The notes under the pieces were generated by a model. The model was not told the origin of the DNA and searched no databases. It was given only the letters and a program-made list of their open reading frames with translations. 64,000 nt of DNA from Thalassobaculum sp. OXR-137. GTDB taxonomy: Bacteria > Pseudomonadota > Alphaproteobacteria > Thalassobaculales > Thalassobaculaceae. Of the stretch, positions 38,763 to 49,415 are shown piece after piece. A program made the position numbers and the translations under genes. How positions within the stretch are numbered: position 1 is the first letter of the stretch; the number at the start of each line of letters is the position of its first letter. The stretch covers positions 5,374,501 through 5,438,500 of the forward strand of contig NZ_CP139715.1 of NCBI RefSeq assembly GCF_034377285.1, written 5' to 3'.

Positions 38763-39935
38763 CTAAGCCGCCTTCGCGAGCTCGGACTTCACCTCGCCCC
38801 AGGCCCAGTCGAGCCAGGGAAGCAGCGCCTCGATATCGGCCGTCTGCACCGTCGCTCCGCCCCAGATTCGCAGACCCGGAGGGGCGTCGCGATAGCCGGC
38901 GATGTCGTAGCCGGCCCCTTCGGCCTCCACCAGCGTCGCGATCTTCTTGGCGGCCGCCGCCTGGTCCTCGTCGGACAGGGACTGGAACGCCGGATCGACG
39001 ATCGACAGGCAGATTGAGGTGCAGGACCGGATCGACTTGTCGGCCGCCAGGAACCCGGCCCAGCCGGAACCCGCCGCCCATTCTTCGATCGCGGCGAGGT
39101 TCGACTCGCAGCGCTGCATCAGCGCCGGCAGCCCACCGATCTCCTCGGCCCAGGCCAGGGTGTCGATCGCGTCTTCCACCGCCAGCATGGACGGGGTGTT
39201 GATGGTCTCGCCCTTGAAGATGCCTTCGTTGAGCTTGCCGCCCTTGGTCATGCGGAACAACTTGGGCATCGGCCAGGGCGGGGTATAGCTCTCCAGCCGC
39301 TCGACCGCCCGCGGGCTCAGCACGAGCATGCCGTGGGCCGCCTCGCCGCCCAGCACCTTCTGCCAGGACCAGGTGACCACATCGAGCTTGTCCCAGGCCA
39401 GGTCCATGGCGAAGGCCGCAGAGGTGGCGTCGCAAATGGTCAGCCCATCGCGATCGGACGGAATCCAGTCGCCGTTCGGGACGCGGACGCCCGAGGTCGT
39501 GCCGTTCCAGGTGAAGACCACGTCGCGGGAGAAATCGACCTCGGCCAGATCCACGATCTCGCCATACGGGGCTTCCAGAACGCGCACGTCGTCGAGCTTG
39601 AGCTGCTTGGTCACGTCGGCGACCCAGCCGGCGCCGAAGCTTTCCCAGGCCAGCATGTCCACGCCGCGGGCGCCGAGCATGGACCACAGCACCATCTCCA
39701 CGGCCCCGGTATCGGAGGCCGGCACGATGCCGATGCGGTAGTCGTCGGGAATGCCCAGGATCTTGCGCGACCGGTCGATCACGTCGCCGAGTTTGGCTTT
39801 ACCGATCTTGGAACGGTGAGACCGCCCCAGGGCGGCGTCGGAAAGTATAGCGGGGCCCCATCCGGGTCGCTTTGCACACGGTCCGGACGAGAACAATGGT
39901 ACCCGCGGCAGCTGCTGCGGCTTCATTGGCGTCAT
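38763..39935 (-). CDS. serC: phosphoserine aminotransferase
   Basis: 390 residues, alphaproteobacterial-type Ser[13 protein letters not shown] near the N-terminus, [12 protein letters not shown], and the PLP lysine in [16 protein letters not shown]. Transfers an amino group from glutamate to 3-phosphohydroxypyruvate, the second step of serine synthesis after SerA. It precedes serA by 182 bp on the same strand. ATG 39935 or 39926 are both possible. Confidence 0.96.
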   Translation of the reverse strand: MTPMKPQQLPRVPLFSSGPCAKRPGWGPAILSDAALGRSHRSKIGKAKLGDVIDRSRKILGIPDDYRIGIVPASDTGAVEMVLWSMLGARGVDMLAWESFGAGWVADVTKQLKLDDVRVLEAPYGEIVDLAEVDFSRDVVFTWNGTTSGVRVPNGDWIPSDRDGLTICDATSAAFAMDLAWDKLDVVTWSWQKVLGGEAAHGMLVLSPRAVERLESYTPPWPMPKLFRMTKGGKLNEGIFKGETINTPSMLAVEDAIDTLAWAEEIGGLPALMQRCESNLAAIEEWAAGSGWAGFLAADKSIRSCTSICLSIVDPAFQSLSDEDQAAAAKKIATLVEAEGAGYDIAGYRDAPPGLRIWGGATVQTADIEALLPWLDWAWGEVKSELAKAA

Positions 39936-40191
39936 CCTTCAATGTTATCGCTCGTTGGGGAGCGACGGCCCGCAGCGGACATTAGTGTCCTTTGCCCCTC
40001 TGTCAACGGCCGAGACCGCCTGCCGGGATGGAGCCAAATCACCCACGCCATGCCGATACCCAGCCCTCCTGCGACCGCGCACCGCGGTTGAATCCGCCTG
40101 TCGCTTCTTCCGGCTCCACTCCCCGATTGGGGATATCGGGCGGAGGCCACCGAGGCGATTAAGGGACGTCCCAACCCCATGGAGGTCGAAT

Positions 40192-42237
40192 ATGGCTCCG
40201 GTAAACGAGACGATGGCGGCGCCGCGTAAAGTCCGTCCCCATCGCACCCTTCTGGCCCGCATGCTGTTCGGGTTCGCCGCGGTTATCGCCGTCTTCGTGG
40301 CGGGAGCGATGTTGACCTATGCCAATCTGATCGGCGTTTCCTCCGACGTGCACCATTTCGCCCGGGTCGCCCGGGAGGCCGAACTCGCGGGCAGCATCGA
40401 GGCCCGCTTCGCCCGCCTCAACACCCATGCCCGTGAATTCGCCAGCAAAGGTAAGGACGCCGACGCCAAACGGGTCCGCGCGATCGCAGCGCTGATCCAT
40501 GAGGATATCGGCGCTCTGCGCGCGATGAAGATCGAGCAGCAGCTCGCCGAGCGGATCGATGTCATCGAGACCACGCTTGCCGCCTATCTTCAGGAATTCG
40601 ACCATGCGGCCGACCTGGAACGCGAATTCAAGATGCTGGTCGCGGAGAAAATGACCCCGGCCGGCGCGAAGCTGGTCGAGGATCTCGATGCCATCCAGAC
40701 CGACTTCCTCGCCGACGGCGACCTCCCCTCGGCCATCCTGACCGGCAAGGCGCGCGAGCATGTGCTGCTGCTCCAGCTCCTTTCAAACACCCTTGTCGGG
40801 CGCAAGGACACCACCATCGGTCCGAAGGTCGATGAGGAACTGACCAAATCCGCCGCCGCGCTCGGCAAGCTCGAGACGGTGGTCGCCACCGATCGGGCGA
40901 AGATGTTGCTCGCCGAGGTGCGGTCGCTGTTCGAGCAGTATCGCACCGCCCTGCGCCAGGCCCATACCGACGAGGTCGCGATCCGCACCCTGGTCGAGGG
41001 CCAGATGACCGAACGGGCCGCGTCGATCGCCCAGAATACCGGCTCGTTCCTGGAGACCGCCGGCGCCATCGAGGCGCAGATCGAGCAGGACGTTCTGGGG
41101 CAGATCCGGCTGACCGAGATCGAGGTCGCGGTCGTCAGCATCGCCAGCTTCCTGCTCGGCGTCGGCATCGCCATCGTCATCGGTCGCGGTATTTCCCGCC
41201 CGATCACCCAGCTAACCGGAGTCATGGGCCGGCTCGCCGAGCACGATCTTGAGGTGCAGGTTCCCGGCACCGCCCGCCAGGACGAAGTGGGCCAGATGGC
41301 CGAGGCGGTTCTCTACTTCAAGGAGAAGATGATCCAGAACGACGCGATGGCCGCCGAGCAGCGTGCGGAGCAGGTCCGCCGCGAGGCCCGCACCAAGCGC
41401 CTGGACGAACTGACGGCCGCCTTCGAGGGCGCGGTCCAGGGCATGCTTCAGACTGTCTCGAGCGCCACCACCGAACTGGATGCCGCCGCCCACTCCATGT
41501 CCGGCATCGCCGAGAACACGATGGCCCGCTCAGTCACGGTGAGCGATGCCTCCGAGGAGGCGAGTGCCAACGTGCAGACCGTGGCCTCCGCCACCGAGGA
41601 ACTGGCCGCCTCGATCGTCGAGATCAACAGCCAGGTGAGCCGGGCGACGCAGATCGCCAAGGAGGCGTCCGACCGGGCGCAGGACACCGACCGGACCGTG
41701 AAGAGCCTGGAGACCGCCACACTGGAGGTCGGCCAGATCATCGAACTGATCCGCGCCATCGCCGACCAGACCAACCTGCTCGCGCTGAACGCCACGATCG
41801 AGGCGGCGCGGGCCGGCGATGCGGGCAAGGGCTTCGCCGTGGTCGCCACCGAGGTGAAGACCCTGGCCGAGCAAACCGGCAAGGCCACCGTCGACATCGC
41901 CGACAAGATCGCACTGATCCAGGAGGAATCGATCCGCGCGGCCGAGGCCATCCGGCACATCTCGGAGACCGTCGTGCGCCTGGACGAGATCTCCGCCGTC
42001 GTCGCCGTCGCCATGGAGGAGCAGTCTTCCGCGACCCAGGAGATCGGCCGTAGCGTCCAAGACGCCGCCCGGGGCACCCAGGGGGTAGCGGAGAACGTCG
42101 TCGCCCTGAAGGCCGGCGCGCAGGAAACCAGTTCCGCCGCAGTCCAGGTTCGCGCCGCCAGCAACGACGTCAGCCAGCAGAGCGAGAGCCTGCGCTCGCA
42201 GATCTCGCGCTTCCTGACCGACGTCAAGGCGGCCTGA
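40192..42237 (+). CDS. methyl-accepting chemotaxis protein
   Basis: 681 residues, ATG 40192 with GGAGG at 40181. First transmembrane helix about residues 23-45, a large helical periplasmic sensor to about 320, second helix around AVVSIASFLLGVGIAIVI, HAMP domain (RGISRPITQLTGVMGRLAEHD), then the signalling domain with the hairpin tip IRAIADQTNLLALNATIEAARAG. Ligand unknown. Divergent from serC, monocistronic with a strong hairpin after it. Confidence 0.95.
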   Translation: MAPVNETMAAPRKVRPHRTLLARMLFGFAAVIAVFVAGAMLTYANLIGVSSDVHHFARVAREAELAGSIEARFARLNTHAREFASKGKDADAKRVRAIAALIHEDIGALRAMKIEQQLAERIDVIETTLAAYLQEFDHAADLEREFKMLVAEKMTPAGAKLVEDLDAIQTDFLADGDLPSAILTGKAREHVLLLQLLSNTLVGRKDTTIGPKVDEELTKSAAALGKLETVVATDRAKMLLAEVRSLFEQYRTALRQAHTDEVAIRTLVEGQMTERAASIAQNTGSFLETAGAIEAQIEQDVLGQIRLTEIEVAVVSIASFLLGVGIAIVIGRGISRPITQLTGVMGRLAEHDLEVQVPGTARQDEVGQMAEAVLYFKEKMIQNDAMAAEQRAEQVRREARTKRLDELTAAFEGAVQGMLQTVSSATTELDAAAHSMSGIAENTMARSVTVSDASEEASANVQTVASATEELAASIVEINSQVSRATQIAKEASDRAQDTDRTVKSLETATLEVGQIIELIRAIADQTNLLALNATIEAARAGDAGKGFAVVATEVKTLAEQTGKATVDIADKIALIQEESIRAAEAIRHISETVVRLDEISAVVAVAMEEQSSATQEIGRSVQDAARGTQGVAENVVALKAGAQETSSAAVQVRAASNDVSQQSESLRSQISRFLTDVKAA

Positions 42238-42246
42238 CGGCCCGCA

Positions 42247-42270
42247 AGCCGGTCGCCGCGGCGACCGGCT
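42247..42270 (+). terminator. 24-bp perfect palindrome after the chemoreceptor gene
   Basis: AGCCGGTCGCCG followed directly by its complement, starting 10 bp after the stop codon. Likely transcription terminator or 3' stabiliser; no T-run follows. Confidence 0.55.
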
Positions 42271-42450
42271 CTCGCCCCGGCCCGCCGCCGCCCCCGACGA
42301 CGACGCCCGGACCCTGCGAGCCGAGAGTGCGCGAAGACGCCGTCGATCGGGGCAAGCTTATACCGCACCTGCGAAAAAGCTCTCTGGACTCGCCGGCCGA
42401 ATGCCCGCACGCTTCGCCCTCCAAAGAAACTCCATCAAAGGAGGGGCTGA

Positions 42451-44058
42451 ATGAACTGGGGACACTCTTTACTTGGGACCGCAACACGAACCGCGCTCGC
42501 GGCCGCCGTTGCACTTCCGTTGTCTATCGGCGCCCTGGGGACGGCGTCGGCGGAGACCACTCTGCGCGTGGTGATGCACTCGGACCTGAAGATCGTCGAT
42601 CCGATCTGGACGACGGCCTACATGTCCCGCAACTACGGCTACATGGTGTACGACACGCTGTTCGCCATGGACAGCGACACCAAGGTGCACCCGCAGATGG
42701 TGGACACCTACACCGTCAGCGACGACAAGCTGACCTACACGATGACCCTGCGCGACGGCCTGAAATGGCATGACGGCGCGCCGGTCACGTCCGAGGACTG
42801 CATCGCCTCCATCAAACGCTGGGGCGCGAAGGACTCGATGGGCCAGAAGCTCCTGGAGTTCGTCGCCGAATTCAAGGCGGTGGACGACAAGACCTTCCAG
42901 ATCGTTCTGAAGAAACCCTACGGTCTGGTCATTGCCTCGCTCGCCAAGCCGAGTTCCAACGTGCCGTTCATGATGCCGAAGCGCGTCGCGGATACACCGG
43001 CCGGCGACCAGATCACCGACTACACCGGCTCCGGTCCGTTCGTCTTCAAGCAGGACGAGTGGAAGCCGGGCGACGTCGCGGTGTTCGAGAAGTTCGACGA
43101 CTACGTTCCGCGCTCCGAGGAGCCGAGCTGGGCGGCGGGCGGCAAGGTGGTGAACGTCGACCGGGTCGAGTGGGTCTCCATCAAGGACCACCAGACCGCG
43201 GTCAACGCCCTGCTGGAAGGCGAGGTCGACTATCTGGAAGCCCCGCCCACCGATCTGCTGCCGCTGTTCGAGGGCAACGACGACATCACCGCGAAGATCC
43301 TGAACCCGCTGGGCAACCAGTACATGTTCCGGATGAACTGGCTGCATCCGCCGTTCAACGACGTGAAGCTGCGCCGGGCCGCCCTGATGGCGATCAACCA
43401 GGTCGACTTCGTGCAGGCCACCATCGGCAATCCTGACTACTACAAGGAATGCCCGGCCATGTTCGTCTGCGGCACGGCCTTCGCGACCGAAGCCGGCACC
43501 GAGATCGTCATGAAGTCCGACATCGAGGGCGCCAAGAAGCTGCTCGAAGAAGCCGGCTATGACGGGACCCCCGTGGTGGTGATGCAGTCGACCGACGTCG
43601 ACGTGCTGAACAACCTCGGGCCGGTTGCCGCCGACAAGCTGAAGCAGGCCGGCTTCAACGTCGATCTGCAGGCGATGGACTGGCAGACCCTGGTCGCCCG
43701 CCGGGCGAAGAAGGAGCCGCCGTCCGAGGGAGGCTGGAACGTCTTCCTGACGTCCTGGACCGCCGCCGACATCCTCAATCCGATCTCGGCCGCCGGCTTC
43801 AACACGAACTGCGAGAAGTCGTGGTTCGGCTGGCCCTGCGACGAGAAGATGGAGGAGCTCCGCGAGGCGTTCGCCACAGAGACCGACGAAGCCAAGCAGA
43901 AGGGCATCGCGGAAGAGATCCAGAAGCGCGCCATGGAAATCGGCACCCACGCCCATGCGGGCCAGTGGTACCAGGTCCCGGCGTGGCGGAGCGACAAGCT
44001 GAGCGGCGTGCTCGGCGGCCCGTTCCCGATCTTCTGGAACATCGCCAAGTCCGAATAG
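42451..44058 (+). CDS. ABC transporter substrate-binding protein, peptide/nickel family 5
   Basis: 535 residues, ATG 42451 with AAAGGAGGGG upstream. Signal peptide ends LGTASAET. The SBP_bac_5 pattern is clear: LTYTMTLRDGLKWHDGAPVTSEDC and NQYMFRMNWLHPPFND. Captures a small peptide or similar solute in the periplasm for the permeases that follow. Heads a four-gene importer operon. Confidence 0.93.
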   Translation: MNWGHSLLGTATRTALAAAVALPLSIGALGTASAETTLRVVMHSDLKIVDPIWTTAYMSRNYGYMVYDTLFAMDSDTKVHPQMVDTYTVSDDKLTYTMTLRDGLKWHDGAPVTSEDCIASIKRWGAKDSMGQKLLEFVAEFKAVDDKTFQIVLKKPYGLVIASLAKPSSNVPFMMPKRVADTPAGDQITDYTGSGPFVFKQDEWKPGDVAVFEKFDDYVPRSEEPSWAAGGKVVNVDRVEWVSIKDHQTAVNALLEGEVDYLEAPPTDLLPLFEGNDDITAKILNPLGNQYMFRMNWLHPPFNDVKLRRAALMAINQVDFVQATIGNPDYYKECPAMFVCGTAFATEAGTEIVMKSDIEGAKKLLEEAGYDGTPVVVMQSTDVDVLNNLGPVAADKLKQAGFNVDLQAMDWQTLVARRAKKEPPSEGGWNVFLTSWTAADILNPISAAGFNTNCEKSWFGWPCDEKMEELREAFATETDEAKQKGIAEEIQKRAMEIGTHAHAGQWYQVPAWRSDKLSGVLGGPFPIFWNIAKSE

Positions 44059-44111
44059 GGACGCGGCAGTTCGACTCCTGACGCTACCTGACGCTGGAGC
44101 CTTAACCGCAT

Positions 44112-45053
44112 ATGTTCGGATTCCTTGTCCAACGTCTGCTCGCCACCATCCCGGTCCTCGGGATGGTGGCGGTCTTCGTGTTCCTGATGCTGCGCCTGAC
44201 GCCGGGTGATCCGGCGGCGGTGCTGGCCGGAGATAACGGCTCGCCGGAGCAGGTCGCGCAGATCCGCGAGAGCCTGGGCCTGAACGAGCCGCTGCTCGTC
44301 CAGCTCGGCATCTGGATGGGGAACATCCTCCAGGGCGATTTCGGCCAGTCCTACTTCTTCAAGAAGGACGTCTCCGAGCTCATCCTGCTGCGGGTCGAGC
44401 CGACCCTTGCCCTGGCGACGACGACCCTGATCATCACCATTCTGGTGGCGGTGCCGATCGGCGTCCTTGCCGCCTACAAGCACGGCACCTGGATCGACCG
44501 GGCCGTGATGGCCTTCTCGGTCGCCGGCTTCTCCGTGCCGGTCTTCGTGCTCGGTTACATCCTGATCTACCTGTTCGCCATGCAGGTCGACCTGTTCCCG
44601 GTCCAGGGATACAAGTCGATCGCCGACGGATTCTGGCCGTTCCTGCACCGCCTGATCCTGCCCAGCATCACTCTCAGCGTGATCTACATCGCGCTGATCG
44701 CCCGCATCACCCGGGCCAGCGTGCTGGAGGTTCTCGGCGAGGACTACATCCGCACCGCCTATGCCAAGGGGCTGACGCCCAACACCGTGCTGCTCAAGCA
44801 CGCGCTGCGCAACGCGGCCGTCCCGATCGTGACCGTGATCGGCATCGGCATCGCCCTGCTGATCGGCGGCGTGGTGGTGACGGAGAGCGTCTACAACATC
44901 CCCGGCCTCGGCCGGCTCACCGTCGATGCGGTGCTGGGTCGCGACTATCCGACGATCCAGGCAATCATCATCGTGTTCTCGTTCGTTTACGTGGTCGTCA
45001 ATCTGCTGGTCGACCTCACCTACAGCCTGCTTGACCCGAGGATCCGCTATTGA
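44112..45053 (+). CDS. ABC transporter permease, DppB/OppB type
   Basis: 313 residues, six transmembrane helices. Starts MFGFLVQRLLATIPVLGMVA with the usual TPGDPAAVLAG loop; the EAA-like coupling segment reads YIRTAYAKGLTPNTVLLKHALRNA. Forms the channel with the next gene's product. Its stop overlaps that gene's TTG start by 4 bp (TTGA). Confidence 0.95.
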   Translation: MFGFLVQRLLATIPVLGMVAVFVFLMLRLTPGDPAAVLAGDNGSPEQVAQIRESLGLNEPLLVQLGIWMGNILQGDFGQSYFFKKDVSELILLRVEPTLALATTTLIITILVAVPIGVLAAYKHGTWIDRAVMAFSVAGFSVPVFVLGYILIYLFAMQVDLFPVQGYKSIADGFWPFLHRLILPSITLSVIYIALIARITRASVLEVLGEDYIRTAYAKGLTPNTVLLKHALRNAAVPIVTVIGIGIALLIGGVVVTESVYNIPGLGRLTVDAVLGRDYPTIQAIIIVFSFVYVVVNLLVDLTYSLLDPRIRY

Positions 45054-45985
45054 CCGAGGGGACTGAAAATCTCGTCGATTCCGCCGCCTCGGCGGAAGCG
45101 GCCTCGCGCCGGGCGACCGTCTGGGAACAGATCGTCCGCAACCCGAGCGTCATGTTCGGCGCCGTCGTCCTCGGCCTGATGGTGCTGATGGCGGTCTGCG
45201 CGCCGCTGCTCGACACCATGAACCCGAGCGAGATCGATCCCGCCTGGCGCAACAAGAAGCCGGGCGTGGAGCATCTGAAGACCTTCAACGACGGGACCGA
45301 GCGGGAATGGACCTACCGGATGGGCACCGACACCCTGGGTCGCGACACCTATAGCCGGGTGATCTACGGTGCCCGGGTCTCGCTGGCGGTCGGCCTTCTG
45401 GTCGCAGTCCTGTCCCTGGCCATCGGCCTGGTGATCGGCCTGGTCTCCGGCTACATCCGCTGGCTCGACGGGATCGTCATGCGGGTCATGGATGGGCTGA
45501 TGGCGATCCCCGGCATCCTGCTGGCCATCGCGCTGGTCTCGCTCGCCGATGCCGGTCTGGTGACCGTGATCCTCGCCATCACCATCCCCGAGATCCCGCG
45601 CGTGGTGCGGCTGGTCCGCTCCATCGTGCTGTCGATCCGCGAGGAGCCTTATGTGGAGGCGGCGATCTCCGTCGGCACCCGGGTGCCGCTGATCCTGATC
45701 CGCCACGTGCTGCCCAACACCATCGCGCCGCTGATCGTCCAGGGCACCTATATCTGCGCCTCGGCGATCCTGGTGGAGGCGATCCTGAGCTTCCTGGGCG
45801 TCGGCATCCCGCCGGAGACCCCCACCTGGGGCAACATCATGGCCGAGGGACGGCTGCTGTTCCGCGTCTACCCGCACAACATCCTGTTCCCGGGCATCTT
45901 CCTGGCGATCACGGTGCTGGCGGTGAACATGCTCGGCGACGGGCTGCGCGACACGCTCGATCCCCGCATGCGCAAGCGGCTGTAG
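45050..45985 (+). CDS. ABC transporter permease, DppC/OppC type
   Basis: 311 residues. TTG start overlapping the preceding stop indicates translational coupling. Contains the OppC N-terminal segment, YRMGTDTLGRDTYSRVIYGA, several helices, and the EAA loop YVEAAISVGTRVPLILIRHV. Works with the DppB-type protein. Confidence 0.93.
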   Translation: MTEGTENLVDSAASAEAASRRATVWEQIVRNPSVMFGAVVLGLMVLMAVCAPLLDTMNPSEIDPAWRNKKPGVEHLKTFNDGTEREWTYRMGTDTLGRDTYSRVIYGARVSLAVGLLVAVLSLAIGLVIGLVSGYIRWLDGIVMRVMDGLMAIPGILLAIALVSLADAGLVTVILAITIPEIPRVVRLVRSIVLSIREEPYVEAAISVGTRVPLILIRHVLPNTIAPLIVQGTYICASAILVEAILSFLGVGIPPETPTWGNIMAEGRLLFRVYPHNILFPGIFLAITVLAVNMLGDGLRDTLDPRMRKRL

Positions 45986-45988
45986 ACC

Positions 45989-47638
45989 ATGAACGATCAG
46001 AACAAGACCCAGCCGATCCTGGAGATCGACAACCTCACCGTCGACCTGCCGGAGGGCAACGACCGCCGGCACGCGGTCGACGGCGTCTCGATCTCCGTCG
46101 GTCCGCGCGAAATCGTCTGCCTCGTCGGCGAGTCCGGCTCGGGCAAGTCGGTCACCGCGTTCAGCGTGATGGGGCTGCTGCCCAAGGGCCAGCTCACCCC
46201 GAGCGGCGGCGCCATCCGCCTGATGGGCGAGAACGTGCTGGAGGCGAGCGACGAGCGGCTGCGCGAACTGCGCGGTGCCCGCATGTCCATGATCTTCCAG
46301 GAGCCGATGACGGCCCTGAACCCGACCATGACCTGCGGCGACCAGATCGAGGAGGTGCTGACCACCCATACCTCGCTCGACCAGGCGGCGCGCCAGGCCA
46401 AGATCCTCGATATCCTGGAGCAGGTTCAGCTTCCCGATCCGCCGCGCATGGCGGCCTCCTACCCGCACCAGCTTTCCGGCGGCCAGCGCCAACGCATCAT
46501 GATCGCCATGGCCCTGGTGCTGGAGCCGGTGCTGCTGATCGCCGACGAGCCGACCACCGCGCTCGACGTGACGACCCAGGAGCAGATCCTCAAGCTGATC
46601 AAGGAAATCCAGAAGACCCACGAGACGGCGGTGCTGTTCATCACCCATGATTTCGGCGTGGTGGCGGAGATCGCCGACCGGGTCGCGGTGATGCAATGGG
46701 GCAAGGTGGTCGAGGAAGGTCCGGCAGAGGCGGTGCTGAAGCGGCCGCGGGAGCCCTACACCAAGATGCTGATCGGCGCGGTGCCGAGCTTTACGCCGCA
46801 CGGGCGCGCCCGTGTCGCCAAGGCGCCGGTGGTGCTGGCGACCGACGGGCTGTGCAAGACCTATGGCGGCGGCGGCTTCTTCCAGAAGGCCCGCGCGGTC
46901 CATGCCGCCAAGGACGTCTCGCTCGAGGTCCGGCGCGGCGAGACCCTGGGCATCGTCGGCGAGTCCGGCTCCGGCAAGTCGACAGTGGCCCGCTGCATCG
47001 CCCGGCTGATCGACCCGACCTCCGGCCATATCTATCTGCACAACGACGACATCGCGACGGCCTCCCAGAGCCGCCTGCGCGCCCTGCGCCGCCGGGTGCA
47101 GATCATCTTCCAGGACCCCTACCGCTCCCTCAATCCGCGCCGCACTGTCGGCGCGTCGATCGTCGAGGGGCCGATGAACTACGGCATGGGCGAAAAGGAG
47201 GCCTATGAGCGGGCCCGCTCGCTGATGTCCCTGGTGCGCCTGGATCCGAGCGCCCTGGACCGCTTCCCGCACCAGTTCTCCGGCGGTCAGCGCCAGCGCA
47301 TCTGCATCGCCCGCGCGCTCGCCATGGAGCCGGACCTGCTGATCGCCGACGAGGCGGTCTCCGCCCTCGACGTGTCGGTGCAGGCCCAGGTGCTGGAGCT
47401 GCTGGACGACATCCGCCGCCGGCTCGACCTCGCCATGCTGTTCATCACCCATGACCTGCGGGTCGCCGCCCAGGTCTGCGACACCGTGGCGGTGATGCAT
47501 CGCGGCGTGGTGGTCGAGTACGGCGAAGCGGCGGAGGTGTTCGGCAACCCGCAGCACGACTACACCCGGGCCCTGTTCGCCGCCGCCCCCGGCCGCGGAT
47601 TCGACTTCGGCAGTGCCGCCGCCCTCGCAGCCGGCTGA
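45989..47638 (+). CDS. dual ABC ATPase, fused DppD-DppF type
   Basis: 549 residues with two complete ABC ATPase domains. First: Walker A GESGSGKS near 48, signature LSGGQRQRI, Walker [13 protein letters not shown]. Second: GESGSGKS near 330, signature FSGGQRQRI, Walker [13 protein letters not shown]. Energises the peptide-type importer. Second ATPase has EAVSALD where EPTSALD is usual, still with the catalytic Glu. Completes the operon, 3 bp after the permease. Confidence 0.95.
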   Translation: MNDQNKTQPILEIDNLTVDLPEGNDRRHAVDGVSISVGPREIVCLVGESGSGKSVTAFSVMGLLPKGQLTPSGGAIRLMGENVLEASDERLRELRGARMSMIFQEPMTALNPTMTCGDQIEEVLTTHTSLDQAARQAKILDILEQVQLPDPPRMAASYPHQLSGGQRQRIMIAMALVLEPVLLIADEPTTALDVTTQEQILKLIKEIQKTHETAVLFITHDFGVVAEIADRVAVMQWGKVVEEGPAEAVLKRPREPYTKMLIGAVPSFTPHGRARVAKAPVVLATDGLCKTYGGGGFFQKARAVHAAKDVSLEVRRGETLGIVGESGSGKSTVARCIARLIDPTSGHIYLHNDDIATASQSRLRALRRRVQIIFQDPYRSLNPRRTVGASIVEGPMNYGMGEKEAYERARSLMSLVRLDPSALDRFPHQFSGGQRQRICIARALAMEPDLLIADEAVSALDVSVQAQVLELLDDIRRRLDLAMLFITHDLRVAAQVCDTVAVMHRGVVVEYGEAAEVFGNPQHDYTRALFAAAPGRGFDFGSAAALAAG

Positions 47639-47721
47639 CCCCGGCCGCGGCGTCGGTCTCGGAACCCGAAGCGGGGCGCCGCGTTGTTCCCGTACTGATG
47701 AAAAATGTGGGCGGGTAAGAC

Positions 47722-47895
47722 ATGACCATTCTGCGACTTCTTCTGACCATCCTTCTGCCGCCGCTGGGCGTCTTCCTGACGGTCGGCATCGGCGCTCAGT
47801 TCTGGATCAACATCCTGCTGACGCTCCTGGGCTACATCCCCGGAATCGTTCACGGCGTCTGGGTGATCGCCAAGCGAACCCCCTCGGCTCCGTGA
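47722..47895 (+). CDS. Pmp3/YqaE-family small membrane protein
   Basis: 57 residues: MTILRLLLTILLPPLGVFLT then WINILLTLLGYIPGIVHGVW. Two hydrophobic segments with the LPPLGV and GYIPGIVH motifs of the Pmp3/YqaE stress-related proteolipid family, which affect membrane potential and salt tolerance in other organisms. Its TGA overlaps the GTG start of the channel gene (GTGA), so the two are coupled. Confidence 0.85.
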   Translation: MTILRLLLTILLPPLGVFLTVGIGAQFWINILLTLLGYIPGIVHGVWVIAKRTPSAP

Positions 47896-49397
47896 CTGCG
47901 GGACGCGGCGGCATCGGTCGGTGCCGCCCGACGCGCTCCCCGGCGCGTTCTCGCTTTATTCTGACGATCCTCCCTCTGCTCGTCGCCGCCACCCTGCTCG
48001 TCGCCGCCACCCTGCTCGTCGGGATGCCGGCAGCCATGGCCCCTGCGCATGCGCAGGACGGGTCCGCCACCGTCAGCGCGCCGTCTGACATGCCGCGCGC
48101 CGTCGCGGTCGAGCCGGTGGCGCGCGACGACGCCATCTCCCGGCGCATCGACAGCATCCTGCGGGCGACCGACTGGTACAGCGACGTCCGGGTGCGCACC
48201 AGCGAGGGCGTGGTCTTCCTGGACGGCAGCACCCGCACCGACGAGCACCGGGTCTGGGCGCGCAACCTCGCCGCCAATACCCAGGACGTGGTCGCGGTGG
48301 TCAACCGGATCACGGTGACGCCGCAGACCGACTGGTCGTTCGAGCCGGCGCTGAACGAAGTCCGCGCGCTGCTCTATACCGGTCTGGCCAGCCTGCCGCT
48401 GATCGCGCTGGCGCTGGTCATCCTGCCGCTGGCCTTCTATGCCGCGACGCTGGTGGGGCGGCTGGTGGAATGGGCCCTGCGCCGTCAGGTGAGTTCGCCC
48501 TTCCTGCGCAGCGTGATCGCGCGCACGGTGTCGATCCCGGTCTTCCTGATCGGCCTCTACATCGTGCTTCAGGTTGCCGGGCTGACCCAGCTCGCCCTGT
48601 CCCTGCTCGGCGGCGCCGGCGTGGTCGGCATCATCGTCGGCTTCGCCTTCCGCGACATTGCCGAGAATTTCCTCGCCAGCCTGCTGCTCAGCATCCGCCA
48701 GCCGTTCCGGCGCGGCGACTACATCGTCGTCGGCGGCCAGGAGGGCACGGTGCAGAGCATGAACACCCGCAGCACCCTGCTGCTGTCGCGCGAGGGCAAC
48801 CACATCCAGATCCCGAACGCGGCCGTCTTCAAGAGCACGATCGTCAACTTCAGCGCCGCGGCCGCCCGCCAGGAATACCTCGAAATCGGCATCGGCTTCG
48901 ACGCTTCCATCACCGCCGCCCAGGAGCTCATCCGCACGGTGATGGTCGACCATCCGGCGGTGCTCGAGGAGCCGGAGGAGCCGCTGGTCCTGGTGGAGTC
49001 CCTCGGCAGCGCCACGGTCAATCTGCGGGCCTATTTCTGGTTCGACGGCCACGCCTATTCGGTGCTGAAGATCCGCTCCGCCCTGCTGCGACTGATCAAG
49101 AAGGCGCTGACCGAGGCCGGCATCTCCATGCCGGACGAGGCGCGCGAAGTCATCTTCCCGCAGGGCGTGCCGGTGACCATGCTGGACCCATCCTCCGGCG
49201 CCGGCACGGCCAGCGCGGCGGCCGAGACCGAGACGAAACCGTCGCCCGCCCCGCTCGCCGACGAGTCGGGCGCATCGGCGACCACGTCGGAAGGCGATCT
49301 GGAGAACGACACGGAATCCCTGGAACGCCACGCCGCGGACGCGGATATTCCCGAGGCGGATCAGGATCTGCTGGCCGGAGGCGGTCGCAGGCTTTGA
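47892..49397 (+). CDS. BON-domain mechanosensitive ion channel (MscS family)
   Basis: 501 residues from GTG 47892, overlapping the Pmp3 stop by 4 bp. A signal peptide (RFILTILPLLVAATLL...AHAQ) contains an 18-bp tandem duplication in the DNA. A periplasmic BON-like domain follows (DSILRATDWYSDVRVRTSEG), then helices and the MscS pore and beta domain (GGAGVVGIIVGFAFRDIAEN, FRRGDYIVVGGQEGTVQSMN). A low-complexity acidic tail ends the protein. Opens on membrane tension during osmotic downshock. Confidence 0.85.
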   Translation: MTAGRGGIGRCRPTRSPARSRFILTILPLLVAATLLVAATLLVGMPAAMAPAHAQDGSATVSAPSDMPRAVAVEPVARDDAISRRIDSILRATDWYSDVRVRTSEGVVFLDGSTRTDEHRVWARNLAANTQDVVAVVNRITVTPQTDWSFEPALNEVRALLYTGLASLPLIALALVILPLAFYAATLVGRLVEWALRRQVSSPFLRSVIARTVSIPVFLIGLYIVLQVAGLTQLALSLLGGAGVVGIIVGFAFRDIAENFLASLLLSIRQPFRRGDYIVVGGQEGTVQSMNTRSTLLLSREGNHIQIPNAAVFKSTIVNFSAAAARQEYLEIGIGFDASITAAQELIRTVMVDHPAVLEEPEEPLVLVESLGSATVNLRAYFWFDGHAYSVLKIRSALLRLIKKALTEAGISMPDEAREVIFPQGVPVTMLDPSSGAGTASAAAETETKPSPAPLADESGASATTSEGDLENDTESLERHAADADIPEADQDLLAGGGRRL

Positions 49398-49415
49398 GCC
49401 GGGGGCGGCGGACGG

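Noticed and set aside
39936-40191. serine-responsive riboswitch or leader between serC and the chemoreceptor
   Set aside because: No conserved structure or leader peptide rich in serine was found in this 256-bp divergent region.
45047-47557. 836-residue minus-strand open frame
   Set aside because: Antisense to the permease and fused ATPase genes.
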